This document shows, one piece after another, positions 8,182-15,982 of a stretch of 64,000 nucleotides of DNA (the first letter of the stretch is position 1; each line of letters starts with the position of its first letter). Source of the stretch: AC-32 sp963755635 (GTDB taxonomy: Bacteria; Actinomycetota; Thermoleophilia; Gaiellales; Gaiellaceae); contig CAVWKS010000036.1 in assembly GCA_963755635.1 (NCBI GenBank), positions 248,001 through 312,000 of the forward strand, written 5' to 3'. The notes under the pieces were generated by a model, which was not told the DNA's origin, did no database searches, and saw nothing but the letters and a program-made list of their open reading frames with translations. A program made the position numbers and the translations under genes.

Positions 8182-8485
8182 GGACCTTCTCCGTCGCGCT
8201 CGGCTGCGGATCGAGAGCCTTCAGTGCCTCCGCGGCACGGCGGCGGAGCGGCCCGACGGAGGCGCGGTAGTCCTCGTCCGAGATCTTGCCGGTGCGGTGG
8301 TCGAACTCGAGCTCCTTCAGCGCCGCGAGCGCGCGGTCGCGCTCCTCCGCCAGAGCGACCCGCAGCTGCTCCTGCGGCTCGGGCGCGTCGAGCCGGTCGT
8401 CCTGCGGCGCCGGGTCGCGCAGGAACGGGCGCGCGACGAGCAGCACGCACGCGACCGCCAGCACGGCCCCGAGCGCGAGCCACAT
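8168..8485 (-). CDS. CcmI/CcmH-like cytochrome c biogenesis protein (short)
   Basis: A 105-residue protein with one N-terminal membrane helix (MWLALGAVLAVACVLLVARP) and a short soluble region with the phrase ALKELEFDHRTGKISDEDYRA. That phrase is typical of the N-terminal part of CcmI-family cytochrome c maturation proteins and the small CcmI-like proteins of Actinobacteria. The TPR part of longer CcmI is missing. It lies 1 bp after ccmE and overlaps the zinc-ribbon gene. It is assigned to heme delivery or apocytochrome handling by motif plus neighbour. Confidence 0.7.
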   Translation of the reverse strand: MWLALGAVLAVACVLLVARPFLRDPAPQDDRLDAPEPQEQLRVALAEERDRALAALKELEFDHRTGKISDEDYRASVGPLRRRAAEALKALDPQPSATEKVHAPS

Positions 8486-8486
8486 G

Positions 8487-8891
8487 TCAGGTGTTCTTGG
8501 CCGGCGTGTACTTCGACGGGCACTTGGTCACGAGCGTGTCGTGCTGCGCGACGAAGGTGCCGTTGCGGTAGCGGCCGTCGACGACGATGTGCCTACCCAC
8601 CTTGAACAGGTCCGGCACGCTGCCGTGGTAGACGACGGGCACCGCGGCCGCCTTGCTGCCGCCGATGTCCGCCACGTCGAAGCGCAGCCCGCGAGCCGAG
8701 TAGCCCGCGCCGTGCACCGGCCCGACGACCTTGCCGACCAGCGAAATCTTGCCCGGATGCCCGGCGAGCTGGCTCGGCGAGAGCTGCGGCGTCCGCCCGC
8801 CCGCGATCGAGACGTAGATCAAGAACACCGCCAGGACGGCGGCGACGGAGAGGGCGATCACAAGCCGAGCGGTGCGGGAGCTCCGCGCCAT
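8487..8891 (-). CDS. ccmE: Cytochrome c maturation heme chaperone CcmE, CxxxY variant
   Basis: Periplasmic heme carrier anchored by one N-terminal helix (residues 10-30), 134 residues. The OB-fold pattern is recognisable (LVGKVVGPV, LRFDVADIGG, VVYHGSVPDLFKVGRHIVVDGRY). The heme-attachment histidine of classical HxxxY CcmE is replaced by cysteine: VTKCPSKY, C124-x3-Y128. This is the variant described in archaea and some bacteria such as Desulfovibrio. ATG 8891 is 6 nt after TACACT, so probably leaderless. The other ccm genes are not adjacent. Confidence 0.88.
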   Translation of the reverse strand: MARSSRTARLVIALSVAAVLAVFLIYVSIAGGRTPQLSPSQLAGHPGKISLVGKVVGPVHGAGYSARGLRFDVADIGGSKAAAVPVVYHGSVPDLFKVGRHIVVDGRYRNGTFVAQHDTLVTKCPSKYTPAKNT

Positions 8892-8897
8892 GCTGAA

Positions 8898-8903
8898 AGT
8901 GTA
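8898..8903 (-). promoter_or_regulatory. -10 hexamer TACACT, leaderless ccmE operon promoter
   Basis: TACACT on the minus strand is separated from the ccmE ATG (8891) by exactly 6 nt, with no Shine-Dalgarno sequence. This fits a transcript starting at or near the A of ATG. Confidence 0.5.
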
Positions 8904-8945
8904 GAGCCTCTTGGTCTGCTTAGCGCTCGCGCGCGGGCCCGCGCG

Positions 8946-9188
8946 CTAGCGCTCCCGAGCTGGCTCTGTGCGGCGCGCCGGGATCCGGTAGCCGTGCTCC
9001 TCGCAGAGCGAGCCCGGGTTGTCCTCGGTCAGCGCGTCGCAGTAACCCTTGCCGTACGCCGCGCGCATGAACGCCGCGACGACCTCGAGATTCCACTCGC
9101 CGATGTCGGCCGCCTCGCGCCACAGGTCGGCAAGCCGAAGGTCGATATCGAGCTCGAGCAGGTCGATCCGTGACGGTCGTTTGGCCAT
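8946..9188 (-). CDS. Small conserved-looking hypothetical protein
   Basis: An 80-residue protein beginning MAKRPSRIDLLELDIDLRLADLWREA, acidic and helical in its first half, with a central VAAFMRAAYGKGYCDAL segment and a polar tail. I do not recognise a named domain. The ATG at 9188 is 6 nt after TACCTT (minus strand, 9195-9200), a leaderless arrangement like its neighbours. It is divergent from the LuxR-type regulator starting at 9246; the two promoters share the 57-bp gap. Codon use matches the surroundings, supporting a real gene. Confidence 0.65.
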   Translation of the reverse strand: MAKRPSRIDLLELDIDLRLADLWREAADIGEWNLEVVAAFMRAAYGKGYCDALTEDNPGSLCEEHGYRIPARRTEPARER

Positions 9189-9245
9189 AGGGCGAAGGTA
9201 CCGGGGCCATCGGACGGACCCGCTGGACGGTTTACGCTGACGTCC

Positions 9246-10886
9246 GTGAGCGCGGTGGGCGGCATCGAGCGCGGGCGCGAGGCCTACGCGCAGCATGCCT
9301 GGGCGGAGGCGTTCCGGTCGCTCTCCGAGGCGGACGAGGCCGGCCCGCTCGAGGCTGCTGACCTGGAGCTGCTCGCGGTCGCTGCGTACATGCGGGGCCG
9401 CGTCGACGACTTCTTCGGCACGTTGGAGCGTGCCCATCAAGCGCATATCGCCGCACAAGAGCCGCTCCGCGCTGCCCGCGCGGCCTTCTACATGGGCATC
9501 AACCTCGCGATCGTCGGAGAGATGGGACAGGCGGGCGGATGGCTCGGCCGGGCGCAACGCCTGGTCGAGGGCCACGAGGGCGAGTGCGCGGAGCAGGGCT
9601 ACCTCCTGCTTCCGATCGCGTTGCGGCTCGAGGCAGCCGGGGACTTCGAGGGCATGGGCGCGGCGGCAGCCGAGGCCATCGTGATCGGTGAACGCTTCCA
9701 GGACAGTGACCTATTCGCGCTCGCTGCACACGTGCACGGTCACGCGCTGATCAAGCAGGGCCGGATGGAGGAAGGGCTAAGGCTCCTGGACGAGGCGATG
9801 CTGGCGGCAATCGGGGACGAGCTCTCGCCGATCGTCACGGGTGTCGTCTACTGCGGCGCGATCGCCGGCTGCGAGGAGGCGTACGAGCTGCGGCGCGCGC
9901 ACGAGTGGACTGACGCCCTCTCGCGCTGGTGGGAGGAGCAGCCCGACATGGTCGCCTTCACCGGCCGCTGTCTCGCCCACCGCGCCGAGATCCTGCAGAT
10001 CCACGGCGACTGGCCGGCGGCGCTCGAGGCCGCCCGACACGCCCGGGACCGCTGCGAGCAAGCGATGAACCGTCTCGCCGCCGGACAGGCCGCGTACCAG
10101 CAGGGGGAAGTTCTCCGGCGGCGTGGAGAGCTCGCCGCTGCCGACGAGGCCTACAGGGAGGCGAACACGCTCGGCCATGAGCCGCAGCCCGGGCTGGCGC
10201 TTCTGCGCCTGGACCAGGGGGACGCCGGTGCCGCGGCGGCCGCGATCCGCAGGGCGCTCGGCGAGGCGGTGCCGCCGCTCAAGCGCTCACGGCTCCTGCC
10301 GGCGTACACGGAGATCATGGTCGCGGCGGGCGAGCTCGAGGATGCCCGCGCCGCCTGTCGCGAGCTCGCCGAGATCGCCACCGCATACCCGAGCACCATG
10401 CTCGGCGCGATCGCCGCACAGGTCCAGGGGTCCGTCGAGCTCTCCGCCGGCGACGCGGGCGGGGCTCTCGGCGACCTGCGCCGCGCGTACCAGGCCTGGC
10501 AGGAGCTCGGTGCCCCGTACGAAGCGGCCCGGGCGCGCGTGCTCCTGGCCCTCGCGTGCCGCGCGCTCGGCGACGAGGACACTGCCGCGCTGGAGCTCGA
10601 CGCGGCGAGCGGCGTGTTCGAGGAGCTCGGCGCCGAGCCCGACCTCGTCCGGGTGCGTTCCCTCGCCGCCTCCGGCGACGGTGGCGGCGACACGCATGGG
10701 CTCACCGCCCGCGAGCTCGAGGTTCTGCGCCTCGTCGCAGCCGGCAAGACGAACCGGGACATCGCCGGCGAGCTGGTTCTCAGCGAGCACACGGTCGCCC
10801 GCCACGTCCAGAACATCTTCACGAAGCTCCGCGTCTCGTCGCGGACTGCCGCGACCCGTTTCGCCTTCGAGCACGACCTCGTCTAG
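9246..10886 (+). CDS. LuxR-family regulator with TPR-like sensor region
   Basis: A 546-residue transcription regulator. Residues 1 to about 470 are degenerate helical TPR-like repeats rich in Ala/Leu/Glu (for example EPLRAARAAFYMGINLAIVGEMGQAGGWLGRA). Residues ~480-546 are a LuxR/FixJ-type helix-turn-helix: LTARELEVLRLVAAGKTNRDIA then LSEHTVARHVQNIF. No AAA or receiver domain is present. GTG 9246 follows TACGCT (9233-9238) by 7 nt, suggesting a leaderless message. A strong hairpin follows the stop. The gene for a flavin monooxygenase lies 122 bp downstream and is a possible target (inference). Confidence 0.85.
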   Translation: MSAVGGIERGREAYAQHAWAEAFRSLSEADEAGPLEAADLELLAVAAYMRGRVDDFFGTLERAHQAHIAAQEPLRAARAAFYMGINLAIVGEMGQAGGWLGRAQRLVEGHEGECAEQGYLLLPIALRLEAAGDFEGMGAAAAEAIVIGERFQDSDLFALAAHVHGHALIKQGRMEEGLRLLDEAMLAAIGDELSPIVTGVVYCGAIAGCEEAYELRRAHEWTDALSRWWEEQPDMVAFTGRCLAHRAEILQIHGDWPAALEAARHARDRCEQAMNRLAAGQAAYQQGEVLRRRGELAAADEAYREANTLGHEPQPGLALLRLDQGDAGAAAAAIRRALGEAVPPLKRSRLLPAYTEIMVAAGELEDARAACRELAEIATAYPSTMLGAIAAQVQGSVELSAGDAGGALGDLRRAYQAWQELGAPYEAARARVLLALACRALGDEDTAALELDAASGVFEELGAEPDLVRVRSLAASGDGGGDTHGLTARELEVLRLVAAGKTNRDIAGELVLSEHTVARHVQNIFTKLRVSSRTAATRFAFEHDLV

Positions 10887-10891
10887 CGCCC

Positions 10892-10913
10892 GCGTGGTCA
10901 GAAATGACCACGC
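10892..10913 (+). terminator. Hairpin with GAAA tetraloop after the luxR-type gene
   Basis: Perfect 9-bp stem GCGTGGTCA / TGACCACGC around a GAAA tetraloop, starting 5 bp after the TAG. There is no T-run, as often in high-GC actinobacteria. It probably separates transcription of the regulator from the monooxygenase gene. Confidence 0.55.
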
Positions 10914-11008
10914 CCCGCTCACGTGAAAGTTGGTGGATCCGGGCGATGACGGCTCGCCTGCGCCGCCGTACCGTCGAGTCCGTGAGCTACGGACGAGGAG
11001 GTACGACA

Positions 11009-12124
11009 ATGGAACGGTTCGAGACGGTGATCATCGGCGGCGGCCAGGCGGGGCTGGCGGCCGGCTACCACCTGAAGAAGCGGGGAAGCCCGTTCGTGAT
11101 CCTGGATGCGGGCGAGCGGGTCGGCGATTCGTGGCGCCGGCGCTGGGACTCGCTGAGGCTGTTCACCCCGGCGAAGTACGACGGCCTGCCCGGGCTTCGC
11201 TTCCCCGCCCCGCGGTGGTCGTTCCCGACAAAGGACGAGATGGGCGACTATCTGGAGGCCTACGCGGAGCGGTTCGAGCTTCCCGTCCGCACCGGCGTCT
11301 ACGTCGACAGGGTCTTCCGGGACGGGGACCGCTATGTGGTCGAGTCGGGCCATCAGACGTTCGAGGCCGACAACGTGATCGTCGCGTCCGGTGCCCATCG
11401 CACGCCGAAGGTGCCGGCGTTCGCCGCGGAGCTGGGGCCGGAGCTCGTGCAGCTGCACTCTGCCGACTACCTCAACCCGGCGCAGCTCCGCGAGGGCGGC
11501 GTCCTCGTCGTCGGGGTCGGCAACTCCGGCGCCGAGATCGCCTTCGAGCTGGCACGGACGCACCAGGTCTGGCAGTCGGGCTCCCCTGCGGGCGAGATCC
11601 CCGTTCGCCACGGCAGCCGGCCCTCCCGGCTGGTCCTGCCGGTGATGCGGTTCCTCGGGACGCACGTGCTGACAGTGAGGACGCCGATCGGCCGCAAGGC
11701 CGGGCCCAAGCTCGCCGCCAAGGCGACGCCGCTGATCCGCATCAAGTCCAAGGACCTCGCAGCGGCGGGCATCGAAAGAGTGCCGCGGGTGGCCGGCGTC
11801 CGCGAAGGCCTGCCGCTACTCGAGGACGGCCGGGTGCTCGACGTCCAGAACGTCGTCTGGTGCACCGGCTTCCGGCACGAGCTCCCGTGGCTCGACCTGC
11901 CGGTTTTCGCGGACGACGGACAGCCGCTGCACGAGCGTGGCGTCGTCCCCTCGTCGCCGGGGCTCTACTTCGTCGGGCTCGTCTTCCAGTACGCCGCAAC
12001 CTCCGATGTCCTCCCCGGCGTGGGCCGCGATGCCGCTTACGTGGCGGAGCACCTGGCGCGGCCGGATCGGGCCGGGAAGGCGGCGGCGTCGCCGCGCATG
12101 GAGCGTGCGGTCGAACTGGGCTGA
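11009..12124 (+). CDS. Flavin-containing monooxygenase (CzcO/YhiN-like NAD(P)-FAD oxidoreductase)
   Basis: A 371-residue two-dinucleotide-domain flavoprotein. The N-terminal FAD motif is VIIGGGQAGLAAGYHL (residues 6-21) and the NADPH motif is VVGVGNSGAEIAFELA (about 168-183). The substrate-side signature DSWRRRWDSLRLFTPAKYDGLPG is typical of monooxygenases annotated as CzcO-like, and the C-terminal VVWCTGF is the conserved ATG-like motif. ATG 11009 has a good Shine-Dalgarno sequence (GAGGAGGT), unlike most neighbours. The substrate is unknown. Its position behind a LuxR-type regulator suggests induced expression. Confidence 0.88.
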   Translation: MERFETVIIGGGQAGLAAGYHLKKRGSPFVILDAGERVGDSWRRRWDSLRLFTPAKYDGLPGLRFPAPRWSFPTKDEMGDYLEAYAERFELPVRTGVYVDRVFRDGDRYVVESGHQTFEADNVIVASGAHRTPKVPAFAAELGPELVQLHSADYLNPAQLREGGVLVVGVGNSGAEIAFELARTHQVWQSGSPAGEIPVRHGSRPSRLVLPVMRFLGTHVLTVRTPIGRKAGPKLAAKATPLIRIKSKDLAAAGIERVPRVAGVREGLPLLEDGRVLDVQNVVWCTGFRHELPWLDLPVFADDGQPLHERGVVPSSPGLYFVGLVFQYAATSDVLPGVGRDAAYVAEHLARPDRAGKAAASPRMERAVELG

Positions 12125-12150
12125 AGGGCCGGCGATACGCTCCAGGGGAG

Positions 12151-12960
12151 ATGCCAAAGCTCAGCTTCGGGCCGGCCCGGGTCCCGTCACGAGACAGTCC
12201 TGCGAAAGCGATTTCCCTGCTCAAACGGCGCGGGTTCACCGCCTGCGAGATCGACTTCGAGGGCGGCTTCTGGATGGACTACCCGTGGGCCGAGCGGTTC
12301 GGGAAGCTCGCACGCGAGGCCGGGATCGTGCTCTCGGTGCACGCGCCGATCGCCGGGTTCATGGGCCACGTCGAGCGCGACAAGAAGCAGCGGATGGCGG
12401 TCGGGATGCTCGACCACTCGGCCGGGATCGCGAAAGCCGCGGGCGCCGAGCTCGTCGTCTTCCACCCGGGCTTCCTACTCGGCCGCACGCGCGCCGCGGC
12501 GATCAAGTCGATCTGCGAGCAGCTGGGCGAGCTGCGCGAGCGGCTGGAGGCGAAGGACCGCGCGGTGCCGTTCGGCGTCGAGGTGATGGGCCGCGTGCGC
12601 GAGATCGGCTCGCTCGAGGACGTCGTCAAGATCGCCGGCCGCCTCGGCTGGGTTCGCCCCGTGCTCGACTTCGCGCACATGCACGCGACGAGCGACGGCG
12701 CCTACCTGGACGCGGAGCCGTTCGCCGCCGCGCTCGCGGCCGCCGATGCCGTGCTCGAGCCGAAGGCGCCGTTCCACATCCACTTCTCCGACATCGCCTA
12801 CGCGAACCGCAACGAGACGAAGCACCTGCCCTACGGCGAGGGCACGCTCCGCGCCGATCCATTGCGCAAAGCTCTACGCCGCTTCAAGCGACGCGCGACG
12901 GTCATCTCGGAGGCGCCTGACCTGAAGTCGACTCAGGCGATCAAAGCGGCGCTCTCCTAA
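12151..12960 (+). CDS. Endonuclease IV-like TIM-barrel protein (AP endonuclease family 2)
   Basis: A 269-residue xylose-isomerase-like TIM barrel. Metal-ligand positions of the endonuclease IV family are recognisable: SVHAPIAGF, VVFHPGFLLGR, GVEVMGR, VLDFAHMHA, FHIHFSD and SEAPDLKST. This pattern fits AP-site endonucleases (Nfo) more closely than sugar isomerases, though the spacing is diverged. ATG 12151 is preceded by AGGGGAG and, further upstream, by TACGCT (12136-12141). It converges on the cyclase/AAA gene with a 4-bp stop overlap. A role in repair of abasic sites is likely but not proven by sequence. Confidence 0.75.
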   Translation: MPKLSFGPARVPSRDSPAKAISLLKRRGFTACEIDFEGGFWMDYPWAERFGKLAREAGIVLSVHAPIAGFMGHVERDKKQRMAVGMLDHSAGIAKAAGAELVVFHPGFLLGRTRAAAIKSICEQLGELRERLEAKDRAVPFGVEVMGRVREIGSLEDVVKIAGRLGWVRPVLDFAHMHATSDGAYLDAEPFAAALAAADAVLEPKAPFHIHFSDIAYANRNETKHLPYGEGTLRADPLRKALRRFKRRATVISEAPDLKSTQAIKAALS

Positions 12961-15905
12961 GGGATCAGACCGCGCTCTCCGCCTCGGTGCGGAGAAGCTT
13001 GTGCCGCTGCGATGAGCTCCCGCACCTCGTCGTCTCGGCCGCGGTCTCGCAGGAACCGGGCGAGCGCGCCGAGCGCCTCTCCCTCGCCCGCGCGGTGCAT
13101 CGTCGGCGCGATCGTCTCGACCGCCTCGCGCAGCAGCGCCTCGGCCTCGTCGTCCCGCCCTTGAGCCGCGCGCACCATCCCCAGAGACATCGTCGTCGTC
13201 GAGATCGAGGTGACGTCGTGAGGCCCGACGGTCTCCCGCGCGGCGAGGGCGAACCGCTCCGCCTCGTCCACACGGCCCTCGGCGACGAGAAGCTCGGCGA
13301 GCCCGCGCTGACTCTCGCAGAGCGTGGCGCGGTCCTCGAGCGGCGCGAGGATCCGGATCGACTCTCGGAAGAGGCGCTCGGCCCGGCCGGGATCGCGCTG
13401 GTGGCGCGCGACCCACGCCGCGAAGTTGAGCGCCCGCCCGAGCGACCAGGCGGCCCCGGCCTCGGCCAGGTGCTCGCGCGCTGCCTCGAGCGCCGTCGCG
13501 GCCGCGTCGTACTCATGCCGGGCCATGTGCAGCTGACCCGCGAAACGAAGCGCCCGGCCGCGCGCCTCCGCGCTGCCGACCTCCTCCGCGAGCAGGAGCG
13601 CCTGCTCGACCAGCGGCGCGGCCCGGTCGACCTCCAGCCGCGCGAGATAGACGCTCGCCAGCTCGTCGGCGGCCTCGCTCTCGAAGTCCTTGCGGCCTGC
13701 CTCCCGCGCGAGCGCAAGCGCCTCGAGCATGACCTCTTCCTCCTTGGCCAGGTCGCCGCGCGTCCAGGCGATGGTCGCGCGGGCACGGAGAGCGCGGAAC
13801 CGGCCGGAGAGGTCGTCGGGCTCGAAGGTGCCGAGCGCCTCGTCGATCATCGCCTCGGCCGCGGCGACGTCGGCATCGCGGAGCACAGCGGCCTCGGCGA
13901 GGGCCACGAGCGCGCGGCCCTGCGTCCAGCCGTCGCCTTCCTCGATCGCGGCCGCGAGCACTTCCTCCATCTCACGCGAGACGGCCGGCAGGTCGCTCAG
14001 GCGGTCGGCCGCGCGCGCCGCGAGGTAGCGGCGGCGGAGGGTCGGCTCGAGCTCGACTGAGCGGACGAGCAGGTGGCGCGCGGTGCGGTTCGCCTCGCGG
14101 GCGAAGGCGCGCAGCCCGGCCTCGGTGAGCGCCTCCGCTGCCTCGTGCTGGAGCTCGACCGGGACCGAGCCCTCGAGCTCGGCCGTCAGCTTCGCCGCGT
14201 GGTCGAGGTGGTACGCGCGGATCTCGAGCAGCTCGTCGCCTGCGCGCTCCTTCAGCCAGCCCGCGAACGCGCGGTGGTACTCGCCGCGAGCCGACTTGGA
14301 GAGCCCCGAGTACGCGACCTCGCGCATCAGCACGTGCTTGAACTTGTATGCAGGCTCGCCACGGATCGAGGAGCGTTCCTCGGGCACGACGAAGTCGCGC
14401 AGGAGCAGCTCGTCGAGCGCCTCCTCGACGGATTCGGTCTCGGGCGAGAGGCGCTCGATCGCATCGGGCCAGAAGATGCGGCCGATCACCGCGGCGCGCT
14501 GGAGCACGGATTTCGCGCGGGCCGGCAGGCGGTCGATACGCGCGGCGATCAGCGCCTGCAGCGTGTCCGGGATCCGGTCGACCGACTCGACGCCTTCCTC
14601 GGCGAGCATCCGCATCGTCTCCTCGACGAACAGCGGGTTGCCCTCGGTCTTGTCGAGCAGCTCCCAGCGGGCCTCCTCCGAGAGCTGCGTGCCGTCCAGC
14701 AGCGCCTCGACGAGCTGCTCGCTCTCCTCGCGCGGCAGCGACTCGAGCTCGATCGCGGTTGCGCGCACGCGGCCGCCGCCCCAGCCCGGGCGCAGGTCGA
14801 GCAGCTCCGGCCGCGCCAGGCAGATCAGCAAGAGCGGCGCCTCGCGCACCCAGGTCGCGAGATGCTCGATCAGCTCGAGCAGCGGCTCCTCGGCCCAGTG
14901 GATGTCCTCGAAGACGAGCACGAGCGGCTGCTCCAGCGCGAGCCGCTGCGCCCACTCGCGGGCGGCCCAGGCGATCTCCTGCGCGCTTGCCTCCGACTGC
15001 ACGGCCTCGAGCACGCCCGAAGCGAGCCCGAGCAGGTCGGCGACGGCCTCGTCCTCGCAGAACGCGCGCAGCTTGTCGATCGCGACGTCGAGCGGGTCGT
15101 CGTCGGCGATGCCGGCCGCGCACTTGACCATCTCGGCGAGCGGCCAGTAGGTGACGCCCTCGCCGTAGGGCAGGCTGCGGCCGGGCAGCACCGTGGCGCC
15201 CTCGACCGAGCCGGTGAACTCGCGCGCGAGCCGGCTCTTCCCCACTCCGGGCTCGCCGTACATCGTGAACAGGTGCGCGCGGCGGTCGCGGAGGGCGCGG
15301 TCGTAGGTGTTCTGGAGCAGCTCGAGCTCGGCCTCGCGGCCGACGAGCGGCGCCTCCAGCGTGCGCCGCGGCCGCTCCCCGCCGGTGCCCCCGGTGCTGA
15401 GCGCGCGCCAGGCCCAGATGGGCTGGGCAAGGCCCTTGAGGTCGACCGGGCCGACGTCCTCGACCTCGACGCGGCCGAGCGTCAGCCGGTGCGCGCCGGG
15501 GCCGAGCAGGAGCTGGCCGGGCTCGGCGAACTGCTCTAGACGTGCCGCGACCGTGACCGCCTCGCCGGTCGCGAAGGACGAATCGCCGTCCTCGGCCACG
15601 ACCTCGCCCGACTCGATGCCCATGCGCGCCACGAGCTCGAGCTCCTCGACTGCCTCGAGGATCGCGAGCCCGGCGCGGACGGCGCGCTCGGCGTCGTCCT
15701 CGTGCGCCTGAGGGATCCCGAAGGCGGCCATCACAGCGTCGCCGGCGAACTTCTCGACGATCCCGCCGTGCGTGGTCACGCAGTGCGAGACGCGGTCGAA
15801 GAACGTCTGGACACGCCGCCGCACGACCTCGGGATCCGCGCCCGTGACGAGCGCGGTCGAGTCGACGAGGTCGACGAAAAGAACCGTGGCAAGCTTGCGT
15901 TCCAT
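12957..15905 (-). CDS. Class III nucleotide-cyclase/AAA-ATPase/TPR regulator
   Basis: A 982-residue multidomain protein. A class III cyclase homology domain (residues 1-165) has both metal aspartates, FVDLVDST (D12) and KFAGDAVMAAFG (D56). The transition-state Asn-x3-Arg pair is changed to Thr118-x3-Arg122 (GEAVTVAARLE). An AAA/NB-ARC-type ATPase follows from LVGREAELELL, with Walker A GEPGVGKS at 217-224 and a Walker B-like VLVFEDIHWAEEP. The C-terminal half is helical TPR repeats. This architecture is abundant in Actinobacteria and is thought to be a signalling hub with unknown ligand. ATG 15905 is 6 nt after TACACT. Confidence 0.9.
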   Translation of the reverse strand: MERKLATVLFVDLVDSTALVTGADPEVVRRRVQTFFDRVSHCVTTHGGIVEKFAGDAVMAAFGIPQAHEDDAERAVRAGLAILEAVEELELVARMGIESGEVVAEDGDSSFATGEAVTVAARLEQFAEPGQLLLGPGAHRLTLGRVEVEDVGPVDLKGLAQPIWAWRALSTGGTGGERPRRTLEAPLVGREAELELLQNTYDRALRDRRAHLFTMYGEPGVGKSRLAREFTGSVEGATVLPGRSLPYGEGVTYWPLAEMVKCAAGIADDDPLDVAIDKLRAFCEDEAVADLLGLASGVLEAVQSEASAQEIAWAAREWAQRLALEQPLVLVFEDIHWAEEPLLELIEHLATWVREAPLLLICLARPELLDLRPGWGGGRVRATAIELESLPREESEQLVEALLDGTQLSEEARWELLDKTEGNPLFVEETMRMLAEEGVESVDRIPDTLQALIAARIDRLPARAKSVLQRAAVIGRIFWPDAIERLSPETESVEEALDELLLRDFVVPEERSSIRGEPAYKFKHVLMREVAYSGLSKSARGEYHRAFAGWLKERAGDELLEIRAYHLDHAAKLTAELEGSVPVELQHEAAEALTEAGLRAFAREANRTARHLLVRSVELEPTLRRRYLAARAADRLSDLPAVSREMEEVLAAAIEEGDGWTQGRALVALAEAAVLRDADVAAAEAMIDEALGTFEPDDLSGRFRALRARATIAWTRGDLAKEEEVMLEALALAREAGRKDFESEAADELASVYLARLEVDRAAPLVEQALLLAEEVGSAEARGRALRFAGQLHMARHEYDAAATALEAAREHLAEAGAAWSLGRALNFAAWVARHQRDPGRAERLFRESIRILAPLEDRATLCESQRGLAELLVAEGRVDEAERFALAARETVGPHDVTSISTTTMSLGMVRAAQGRDDEAEALLREAVETIAPTMHRAGEGEALGALARFLRDRGRDDEVRELIAAAQASPHRGGERGLIP

Positions 15906-15911
15906 GCCTCA

Positions 15912-15917
15912 AGTGTA
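15912..15917 (-). promoter_or_regulatory. -10 hexamer TACACT, leaderless promoter of cyclase/AAA gene
   Basis: TACACT (minus) followed by 6 nt and ATG 15905; no Shine-Dalgarno sequence between them. Confidence 0.5.
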
Positions 15918-15943
15918 AGAACGATCGGACCGCTTCGAAGCTT

Positions 15944-15972
15944 CCGAGGGCCGGCCCGACGCCGGCCCTCGG
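15944..15972 (-). terminator. Strong GC hairpin after the Asp-box protein gene
   Basis: Perfect 12-bp stem CCGAGGGCCGGC / GCCGGCCCTCGG with a 5-nt loop, 11 bp beyond the stop of the leftward Asp-box gene and upstream of the leftward cyclase promoter. An A4 run flanks it at 15973-15976. It probably ends transcription of the secreted protein gene before the next promoter. Confidence 0.65.
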
Positions 15973-15982
15973 AAAACCGCTG

